A DNA stretch of 64,000 nt from Pseudomonas sp. ML96. Lineage in GTDB: Bacteria > Pseudomonadota > Gammaproteobacteria > Pseudomonadales > Pseudomonadaceae. The translations under genes and the position numbers were made by a program. Numbering within the stretch: position 1 is the first letter of the stretch; each line of letters opens with the position of its first letter. This document shows, in pieces, positions 36,633-43,217 of the stretch. The notes beneath the pieces were generated by a model that had not been told where the DNA came from, did no database searches, and saw nothing but the letters and a program-made list of their open reading frames with translations. The stretch covers positions 1-64,000 of the forward strand of contig NZ_JPMY01000016.1 of NCBI RefSeq assembly GCF_000761545.1, given 5' to 3'.

Positions 36633-37316
36633 ATGTCTTTCTTCGACTCCCTGCAAGCCGCAACCAGTGAAGAGCGTAAAACTCTGTTCAGTGTACCCGT
36701 GATCCGGGATGCCTTGGGTGGGGCTGTGAGTCTTGAGGGCTACATTGTCTTCCTGACTCAGGCTTACTACCACGTCCGCCATACGGCGCCATTGATGATG
36801 GCGTGCGGTGCCCGCCTACCGATCCGCCTTGAATGGCTGCGCAAGGCTGTTTGCGAATACATCGATGAGGAGTACGGCCATGAGCAGTGGATTCTCAACG
36901 ACATAGAAGCCTGTGGCGGAGATCCCGAGAAGGTGCGTAATGGCCGTCCATCCCTCTCCATCGAGCTGATGGTTGCCTTCCTCTACGACACTATTCAGCG
37001 GGGCAACCCGGTTGGGTTGTTCGGCATGGTGAATGTCCTGGAGGGTACGAGCATCGCTCTGGCCACCCATGCAGCTGGCAGCATCCGCAGTTCCTTGGGG
37101 CTTCCGGTCACTGCGTTCAGCTACCTCAGCTCTCATGGCGAACTGGACCAGGAACACATGGCCACCTATCGCTCGCTGATGAATCGGCTTGAGCAGCCAG
37201 AGGACCAGGATGCTGTCATTCATGCGTCCAAGGTGGTTTACGGTCTCTACACAGACATGTTCCGGGGCCTGCCGCGAGCAGAGGTCCATGCCGGGGTGCA
37301 CCATGCGCTTGTCTGA
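36633..37316 (+). CDS. TenA-like haem-oxygenase-fold diiron protein (HDO type)
   Basis: This 227-residue all-helical protein would be labelled TenA by similarity, but its residues fit the haem-oxygenase-like diiron oxidase group (UndA, CADD, SznF, BesC). Candidate ligands are E80 and H83 in EEYGHEQW, E137 in NVLEGTS, and H168, D172, H175 in HGELDQEH; the H-x3-D-x2-H spacing is the HDO hallmark. No thiamin gene is nearby. Known members cleave fatty acids or amino acids oxidatively. Lying ten bases after an adenylating enzyme and overlapping an SDR, it probably oxidises an activated acyl or acyl-amine intermediate; the substrate is unknown. Confidence 0.8.
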   Translation: MSFFDSLQAATSEERKTLFSVPVIRDALGGAVSLEGYIVFLTQAYYHVRHTAPLMMACGARLPIRLEWLRKAVCEYIDEEYGHEQWILNDIEACGGDPEKVRNGRPSLSIELMVAFLYDTIQRGNPVGLFGMVNVLEGTSIALATHAAGSIRSSLGLPVTAFSYLSSHGELDQEHMATYRSLMNRLEQPEDQDAVIHASKVVYGLYTDMFRGLPRAEVHAGVHHALV

Positions 37317-38109
37317 CTGCCGCGCGATACTCACCGGTGCTAGTGGTGGTATTGGTTTGCAGCTAGCAGAGCAGCTGTGCAACGCCGGTGCACAGGTTCT
37401 TGCGGTGAGTCGTCAGGAAGGTGGGCTCGGGCAACTGCGGCAGCGCTTTCCGCAACAATTGCGCTGGCAGCAGGCTGACTTGAATCAGGCCAAGGCCCGC
37501 CAGGAAGTGCTGAGCGCCGCGTGGCAACTAGGTGGCGTAAACCTGCTCATCAACGCTGCAGGGGTCAATCGTTTCGCCCTGTTTGAGGAGATGGACGACG
37601 ATGAGATCGATGCTCTGCTCGACCTGAACATCAAGGCCACCCTGCAGTTGACGCGACTGCTGCTGCCCGTCCTGCGTCGGCAGGGACATGCATTGATCAC
37701 GAACATCGGCTCCACCTATGGATCAATTGGCTACCCCGGTTACGCGACATACTGCGCAAGCAAGTTTGCCCTAAGAGGTTTTTCAGAGGCATTGCGGCGT
37801 GAGTTAGCAGATACGTCCGTGGATGTTCTCTACGTGGCCCCCAGAGCCACTCGAACGACGATGAATGGTGCTGCTGCCAGGGCGCTGAATGACGCGCTTA
37901 AGGTGGGCACCGATGATCCTCGAGATGTCGCCGTCGCGGTGCTAGAGGCAATAGAGCGCAACCTCAGTGAGCTTTATCTGGGCTGGCCTGAGAAGATTTT
38001 TGTGCGCCTGAACCACCTGCTGCCAGGCCTGATAGACCGGGCCCTGCGTAAGCAGCTTCCATTGATCCGCCACCACAGCCGTGCGGAAGTCGGAGAGGCT
38101 AGTAAATGA
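37303..38109 (+). CDS. Short-chain dehydrogenase/reductase
   Basis: This 268-residue SDR has TGASGGIG for NAD(P) binding near residue 10, the INAAG motif, the catalytic Ser in NIGSTYGSIG and YATYCASK as the YxxxK site. The start at 37303 overlaps the diiron gene; an ATG at 37288 with AGAGG just upstream is an alternative adding five residues. A C-terminal hydrophobic stretch (HLLPGLIDRAL) could associate with membrane, as in SDRs acting on lipids. It would reduce or oxidise the product of the diiron enzyme. The stop overlaps the next start by four bases. Confidence 0.9.
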   Translation: MRLSDCRAILTGASGGIGLQLAEQLCNAGAQVLAVSRQEGGLGQLRQRFPQQLRWQQADLNQAKARQEVLSAAWQLGGVNLLINAAGVNRFALFEEMDDDEIDALLDLNIKATLQLTRLLLPVLRRQGHALITNIGSTYGSIGYPGYATYCASKFALRGFSEALRRELADTSVDVLYVAPRATRTTMNGAAARALNDALKVGTDDPRDVAVAVLEAIERNLSELYLGWPEKIFVRLNHLLPGLIDRALRKQLPLIRHHSRAEVGEASK

Positions 38110-38747
38110 AACGACTCATATTCATCGCACTCGCACTGCTTCTGGCTGCACCGTCCACGTGGGCTTTGGATTCTGCAGGCCAGCAGCGGCTCGCTGACAT
38201 TCAAACACGTTGGGCGCAGATTCAGTACCGCACTCCAGAGGCAGAACGTGAAGAGGAATTCGCTAAGCTGGCGAGCGACGCGCTCGTATTTACTCGCCAG
38301 CAACCAAGATCTGCAGAAGCCTGGATCTGGAACGGCATTGTCACCAGCAGCTGGGCCGGTGCCGAAGGCGGGCTTGGCGCCCTGAGTAAAGTGAAGGATG
38401 CACGCGCTAGCCTGGAGAACGCCTTGGCTATTAATCCTGAAGCCCTGCAGGGCTCTGCTTACACCAGCCTCGCTGCTCTCTATGATCGGGTGCCGGGCTG
38501 GCCAATTGGCTTCGGCGATTCGGAGAAGGCGGAATCGCTGCTGAAGGAAGCTTTGCGCATCAATCCAAACGGCATCGACAGTCTGTATTTCTGGGGAGAC
38601 CACCTGTACCGTCAGGGACGCAATGCTGAAGCACGCAAGGTGCTGGAACAGGCTCAGCAGGCGGCACCGAGGCCTGGACGTGAGCTCGCTGACCAGGGGC
38701 GACGAGAGGAAATCACTGCTTTACTCAAAACCCTTGAGAAAGAATAG
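38106..38747 (+). CDS. Exported TPR-like protein
   Basis: This 213-residue protein has a signal peptide ending TWALD (about residue 20) and helical repeats of TPR type: AEAWIWNGIVTSS, LENALAINPEALQ, LLKEALRINPNGIDSLYFWG and ARKVLEQAQQ. It overlaps the SDR gene as ATGA and precedes the two-component genes by eight bases. It is probably a periplasmic partner protein of this cassette, either sensing or scaffolding. I recognise no specific family. Confidence 0.75.
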   Translation: MKRLIFIALALLLAAPSTWALDSAGQQRLADIQTRWAQIQYRTPEAEREEEFAKLASDALVFTRQQPRSAEAWIWNGIVTSSWAGAEGGLGALSKVKDARASLENALAINPEALQGSAYTSLAALYDRVPGWPIGFGDSEKAESLLKEALRINPNGIDSLYFWGDHLYRQGRNAEARKVLEQAQQAAPRPGRELADQGRREEITALLKTLEKE

Positions 38748-38755
38748 GACTGGGC

Positions 38756-39418
38756 ATGCGTCTGTTGTTGGTTGAGGACGATACTGCGCTGGGGGAGGGC
38801 CTCAGAACTGGCCTCCGTGAAGAGGGCTATACCATCGACTGGCTGCAGGACGGTGCCAGCGCATTACATGCTTTGACCCAGGAGGCTTTCGACCTGGTGA
38901 TACTCGATCTCGGCCTGCCCCGGCTGGATGGCATTCATGTTCTCAGGCGCCTCCGCGGCACCGGGGCGTCGCTTCCTGTGTTGATTCTCACCGCTCGTGA
39001 TGGGACGGACGATCGCATTGCCGGCCTTGATGCAGGTGCAGATGACTACCTGATCAAACCCTTCGATCTCAACGAGCTCAAGGCGCGGCTACGAGCCTTG
39101 CTACGCCGTAGTAGCGGTCGTGCGACGGTACTGATCGAGCATGGCGGTGTCAGCCTCGATCCGGTCTCGCAGCAAGTGCATTACCAAGGCCGTTCTATTT
39201 CGCTGACGCCCAAGGAGTACGTGTTATTGCACGAACTCTTGGCGCAGCCCGGAAAAGTCTTTAGCCGGGAGCGGCTGACCCAGTTGTTGTACGGCTGGGA
39301 TGAGGAAGCGGAAAGTAACACTCTCGAAGTCCATATCTATCACCTGCGCAAGAAACTGTTCGGCGAGCTGATACGAACCGTTCGCGGCATCGGCTACCTG
39401 GTGGAAAGCAAACTATGA
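38756..39418 (+). CDS. OmpR/QseB-type response regulator
   Basis: This 220-residue regulator has a receiver domain with acidic pocket E7, D8, D9 and phosphorylation site D51 in LVILDLGLP, the conserved LTARD and K in LIKPFD, and a C-terminal winged helix (SLTPKEYVLLHELLAQPG to VRGIGYLVE). It overlaps the kinase gene by four bases. It probably controls the upstream biosynthetic cassette and/or the PepSY and cytochrome genes. Confidence 0.95.
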   Translation: MRLLLVEDDTALGEGLRTGLREEGYTIDWLQDGASALHALTQEAFDLVILDLGLPRLDGIHVLRRLRGTGASLPVLILTARDGTDDRIAGLDAGADDYLIKPFDLNELKARLRALLRRSSGRATVLIEHGGVSLDPVSQQVHYQGRSISLTPKEYVLLHELLAQPGKVFSRERLTQLLYGWDEEAESNTLEVHIYHLRKKLFGELIRTVRGIGYLVESKL

Positions 39419-40791
39419 CGTCCCTGCGGCAACGCACCCTCTGGCGAGTGGTAGTTCTCCTTATCGCCGGGACCAGTCTGCTTGCGTACTACAACTACCG
39501 GGACAGCAGCCACGAGATCGCCGAGGTCTACGATGCTCACCTGGCTCAAAATGCCCGACTACTACAGGGCGTGATGAGCCTGCCGCTTGCCACCAATGAT
39601 CGCGAGCGGCTTTACGATGCATTCGACAAGGCTCTACGCCAGGCTGGTAGCCCAGGCGTTGGTCATCCATACGAAAACAAGCTGGCGTTTCAGGTCTGGC
39701 GCGAAAGTGGTGAGTTGCTAGTGCATACGCCTAGTGCACCGAGCATCGTGCCCCCCATGAGCAAACCGGGCTTTTCTGACTTCACTGCCGACACCAGACA
39801 GTGGCGTGGCTTCCTGCTCCCGGTTCCTGATCAGCAAGTCATTATCTGGGTCGGAGAGCGGAAGGATGTTCGTGGTGACCTGGTTAGTCGCATCGTTCGC
39901 CATACACTGATTCCTTTCCTGCTCGGCGGGTTGGTGTTGGCGTTGCTGGTTTGGTTCGCCATCGGTTGGGGACTGCAACCCCTGCAGAACATGGCGAATG
40001 TCATTCGTGGTCGCCACGCCAAGTCGCTTGAGCCCTTGCAACTAGCTCCGCTGCCCAGCGAGTTGGAACCAATGCAGGCTGCGATCAATCGGCTGCTTAG
40101 CCAGGTCAGCGATCTCCTTCGTCGTGAGCAGCGCTTCATCGCCGATGCAGCACACGAAATGCGTACTCCGCTGGCGATCCTTCGCCTTCATGCACAGAAC
40201 GTAGAGCAAGCTAAGACTGCGGAAGATCGAGATCAGGCGCTGCGGTTCTTGATTGGCGGCGTTGATCGGTTGAGCCGAGTAGTCAATCAGTTGCTCACGC
40301 TCGCCCGGCTCGAGCCGCGCATGGGCCAGCAGCAGTGGGAGGATGTTGACCTAGCGAAGGTCGCGACGGAAACGCTGGTTGAAATGACGCCGTGGATGCT
40401 GGAGCAGAGTGTCGAGCCAACCTTGGAAATTGCACCAGGCACTTACCACGTTCGGGGCGACCCGATGACTATCGGCCTTGCCCTGCAGAACCTCGTCAGT
40501 AACGCCGTCAACTTCTCGCCTTCAGGCGCTAGCGTGCGAGTCAGCCTTCAGGGCCGGGGTTCGCATATTGTTCTGATGGTCGAGGACGAGGGACCAGGCC
40601 TCTCGCAAGAACAACTCGAAAAGGTATTCGAGCGCTTTTTTAGCGAAGGCCATGAGGGCGGCGCCGGTCTAGGACTTTCCATCGTGCGAACCATTATGGA
40701 GCACATCGGAGGCACGGTACATCTACAAAACGGCCAGACAAAGGGACTGAGGGCGACGCTGGAGTTCCCGAGCCAACCGCGCACGGCCTGA
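39415..40791 (+). CDS. QseC/PmrB-type sensor histidine kinase
   Basis: This 458-residue inner-membrane kinase has two hydrophobic helices (about residues 11-26 and 167-187) flanking a periplasmic domain, then HAMP-like sequence, the H-box FIADAAHEMRTPLA with H247, and N, G1 and G2 boxes (LQNLVSNAVNFSP, VEDEGPGLS, GAGLGLSIV). It ends eight bases from the convergent cytochrome gene. The sensed signal is unknown; QseBC-like pairs are often next to PepSY or cytochrome b561 genes, as here. Confidence 0.94.
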   Translation: MTSLRQRTLWRVVVLLIAGTSLLAYYNYRDSSHEIAEVYDAHLAQNARLLQGVMSLPLATNDRERLYDAFDKALRQAGSPGVGHPYENKLAFQVWRESGELLVHTPSAPSIVPPMSKPGFSDFTADTRQWRGFLLPVPDQQVIIWVGERKDVRGDLVSRIVRHTLIPFLLGGLVLALLVWFAIGWGLQPLQNMANVIRGRHAKSLEPLQLAPLPSELEPMQAAINRLLSQVSDLLRREQRFIADAAHEMRTPLAILRLHAQNVEQAKTAEDRDQALRFLIGGVDRLSRVVNQLLTLARLEPRMGQQQWEDVDLAKVATETLVEMTPWMLEQSVEPTLEIAPGTYHVRGDPMTIGLALQNLVSNAVNFSPSGASVRVSLQGRGSHIVLMVEDEGPGLSQEQLEKVFERFFSEGHEGGAGLGLSIVRTIMEHIGGTVHLQNGQTKGLRATLEFPSQPRTA

Positions 40792-40798
40792 AGACAAG

Positions 40799-41347
40799 CT
40801 AGCCAAGCTCGTCTTCTTTCGGCAACACCCGCCGCCGGCCGGTGATCATCGAAAGGGGTAGATTATCTCGTAGGCGTACACTCTCCAGCACTGCAGCGAC
40901 AAGGTGCAGCGATACCAGCGCAGCAAGCCCATTGGCAATCCAGCGATGCAGGTCCCCTGGCCAATCGACGCCCCAGAGGGCGTCGACTTCCTGCATCAGA
41001 TAGCCTGTCAGCCCCAGCAGGGCAATCGCAGACATCATCAGGATCATGACCAACGCCCCCAGTGGTGAGTGCCCTAGCCGATGGTGAGGTGATCCATTTA
41101 GTAGAGCTGTGATGTGCGCTCCCAGCCGGCGCTTCGTTGGCCAGAAATCCTGCCATCGCGCACTGCGAGGGCCAACGACCCCCCACAGTACGCGAATCAG
41201 CAACCAGCCGCAGGCGTAGTACCCCAGCCAGTTGTGCCAGCTATCACCTTCCTCGGTGAAGAAGTAGTTGCTCACGAAGACACCGGCGACCGAGACATGG
41301 AACAGCCGGACAATTGGGTCCCAGAGCCGAATGGTCGCCGGGCGCAT
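40799..41347 (-). CDS. Cytochrome b561-family membrane protein
   Basis: This 182-residue protein has four hydrophobic helices and His residues placed for haem b: H17 in VRLFHVSVAG, H38 in DSWHNWLGYY, and two in the last helix region (LHRWIANGL and SLHLVAAV). It resembles the Ni/Fe-hydrogenase-type b subunits that shuttle electrons between quinol and periplasmic partners. Its ATG overlaps the PepSY stop by one base, so the two are coupled. It converges on the two-component genes and may be part of their regulon. Confidence 0.88.
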   Translation of the reverse strand: MRPATIRLWDPIVRLFHVSVAGVFVSNYFFTEEGDSWHNWLGYYACGWLLIRVLWGVVGPRSARWQDFWPTKRRLGAHITALLNGSPHHRLGHSPLGALVMILMMSAIALLGLTGYLMQEVDALWGVDWPGDLHRWIANGLAALVSLHLVAAVLESVRLRDNLPLSMITGRRRVLPKEDELG

Positions 41348-41613
41348 CAGCTTTCTACCTTGCTCTTCACCGGCTGCCCGGTGACCGGATCGTGATAGAT
41401 CTCAACCTTGCGCTTGTCCTTGTCGAATCCATAGATCTCGTAGCAGTTACCACTGGTGATCTTGAACTTACTGATCTGGTAGCCCTGTTCCTTGAGTTGA
41501 GCTTGGAACTGCTCAGGGTCTTTCCATGTGGAGCGGTCAGCGGTAGTGCATTGGGGGGAGGCAAGAGCAGCAGTGCTAGCGATCAGGAGGGCAGGAATAA
41601 GTAGAAAACGCAT
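41347..41613 (-). CDS. PepSY-domain periplasmic protein
   Basis: This 88-residue protein has a signal peptide (LLIPALLIASTAALA/S) and a short PepSY-type domain: WKDPEQFQAQLKEQGYQISKF, then NCYEIYGFDKDKRKVEIYHD. Two Cys in the mature part could form a disulfide. The ATG at 41613 follows GAGGAG and is preferred to one five codons upstream. PepSY genes beside cytochrome b561 and QseBC-type genes are common in Pseudomonas; the small domain may donate or tune electron transfer or sensing. Confidence 0.85.
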   Translation of the reverse strand: MRFLLIPALLIASTAALASPQCTTADRSTWKDPEQFQAQLKEQGYQISKFKITSGNCYEIYGFDKDKRKVEIYHDPVTGQPVKSKVES

Positions 41614-41790
41614 GATGAAGCTCCTCAATGGTTTGGAGGCTTCACTCTGCGCGCGAAAGCTTAAGGATTTCTGAGGGGACCTGATCTAGCTGTCCCAAAA
41701 TGATCGCCGATGCTCTCGAGGTGGGAATCTGCAGCTCGTAGATAGCCGCTGCTTCTGGCTGGTTAGCGCCCAGTGTCATGACTGGCGATC

Positions 41791-41819
41791 CTTGTCCTCT
41801 CCCATCTGTGGAGGACAAG
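41791..41819 (+). promoter_or_regulatory. Hairpin masking the recombinase ribosome site
   Basis: CTTGTCCTC and GAGGACAAG pair perfectly (nine bases) around an 11-base loop. The right arm contains the GAGG of the Shine-Dalgarno, ending two bases before the ATG at 41822, so translation would be held back when the hairpin folds. Confidence 0.6.
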
Positions 41820-41821
41820 CC

Positions 41822-42442
41822 ATGCACACAATTGCTATCTGTAGCCGCCAACCTTGGAACAAAGGAAAACTGGTTGGGCAGAAAGCCCCGCTCCGTCTAC
41901 GAGATATCTGGGCGATCCGGGTAAGACTTCAAATTGCGGAGCGAGTCCGGGATCTGGCTCTCTTCGATCTAGCCATCGACAGCAAACTTCGAGCCTGCGA
42001 CTTAACCAAACTCCGTGTGCGCGATGTCGCTCATGGCGAGCGAGTTTCATCGCGGGCCATCGTCATGCAGCAGAAAACCCAGCGCCCAGTTCAGTTTGAG
42101 ATCACCGAGCAAACACGTATTGCTCTCGAAGCCTGGATACATCACGCGCATCTTCGCAGCGAGGATTGCCTTTTCCCGAGCCGGCTACATAGCTCAGAGC
42201 ATCTCTCCACTCGGCAGTACGCACGAATCGTTAAAGCGTGGGTGCGTTCCATTGGCCTTGATCCGGCTATGTATGGCACTCACACAATGAGGCGCACGAA
42301 AGCATCTCTGATTTACCGCAGGACGAAGAACCTAAGGGCTGTTCAACTGCTGCTTGGCCATACGAAGCTGGAGAGCACCGTTCGATATCTCGGGATCGAG
42401 GTAGATGACGCCCTGGAAATGGCGGAGCAGACAGAGGTTTGA
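41822..42442 (+). CDS. Tyrosine-type site-specific recombinase
   Basis: This 206-residue recombinase consists mainly of the catalytic domain. The active-site set is complete: R57 (SKLRACDL), K85, H154 and R157 in THTMRRTK, H180 in LLGHTKLEST and Y189 in VRYLGIE. It lacks most of the N-terminal core-binding domain of phage integrases (about 25 residues before the fold starts). It stands alone, with a decayed homolog at 23972-24165. It sits at the right edge of the lower-GC cassette and may have mobilised it. No att site was identified. Confidence 0.9.
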   Translation: MHTIAICSRQPWNKGKLVGQKAPLRLRDIWAIRVRLQIAERVRDLALFDLAIDSKLRACDLTKLRVRDVAHGERVSSRAIVMQQKTQRPVQFEITEQTRIALEAWIHHAHLRSEDCLFPSRLHSSEHLSTRQYARIVKAWVRSIGLDPAMYGTHTMRRTKASLIYRRTKNLRAVQLLLGHTKLESTVRYLGIEVDDALEMAEQTEV

Positions 42443-42667
42443 CCATGCAATGCATAGCGGCGGCCGTCGCCAGGTCGTCGCTAACCGGCCAATAACGGAC
42501 ATCCATATATGGCTAAGCGCCTATAGCAGGACTCCGACTGATCAATCTCCCCGATCAGCCTAGACCGCCGCTTACCTGAACCACCCGACAAGAGGGGGGT
42601 AAGGAACCCCACTCCCGCGCAGAATCCTCGAAAGCATTCCGCCATGCCTGAGCCGAGGAGCCTGCAC

Positions 42668-43144
42668 ATGCTGTACGAATCAATCGACACCGCCGCAATC
42701 AACGACGAAGACCTGCCCTGGATCCCCTTCTCCCCCTACAGCAACGACGTACTGCTCAAGTACATCAAGTGCGACCCGGTGCGCGGGGAGACCATCACCC
42801 TGCTCAAGGCCCCCGCAGGCGCCACGCTGCCGAAGCACCATCACTCCGGCACGGTGATCGTTTACACCATCAAGGGCGCCTGGAAATACATCGAGCATGA
42901 CTGGATCTCCCGCGAGGGCGGCGTGGTCTTCGAGACTGCCGGCACCAGCCACACCCCCATCACCCTGACCGAGTACGGCGACGAGATCATCACCCTGAAC
43001 ATCACCCAGGGCGACCTGTTGTATTTCGACGAGAACGACAACCTGTTCGCCATCGAGAACTGGAAGTCGGGAGTCGAGCGCTACCTGGCGTACTGCAAGG
43101 CCAACGGCATCGAGGCCAAGGACATCACCAGCTTCTCGGTCTGA
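42668..43144 (+). CDS. Cupin of the 2,4'-dihydroxyacetophenone dioxygenase family
   Basis: This 158-residue single-domain cupin has a three-His metal site: H57 and H59 in LPKHHHSGTV and H95 in AGTSHTPIT. The 36-residue gap between the second and third ligands resembles 2,4'-dihydroxyacetophenone dioxygenase, which cleaves a C-C bond with O2. It has no signal peptide. The ATG at 42668 follows GAGGAG. It precedes the sulfatase gene by 73 bases on the same strand, so it may act on the desulfated product; the real substrate is not known. The 225 bases before it hold no gene. Confidence 0.8.
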   Translation: MLYESIDTAAINDEDLPWIPFSPYSNDVLLKYIKCDPVRGETITLLKAPAGATLPKHHHSGTVIVYTIKGAWKYIEHDWISREGGVVFETAGTSHTPITLTEYGDEIITLNITQGDLLYFDENDNLFAIENWKSGVERYLAYCKANGIEAKDITSFSV

Positions 43145-43217
43145 CCCGACCCGCCCAGCAGCCCGCAGCGCTCGACGCCCTGCGGGCTTGCCATAGAACG
43201 ACAAGACGGATGCCCAG

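Noticed and set aside
36633..37316. Assigning the TenA-like gene to thiamin salvage or transcription regulation
   Set aside because: The metal-ligand pattern fits diiron oxidases and there are no thiamin genes around.
42592..42614. G-run followed by C-run upstream of the cupin gene, considered as a third copy of the 57368/61941 dyads
   Set aside because: The order is G then C rather than C then G and the spacing differs, so it is not the same element.
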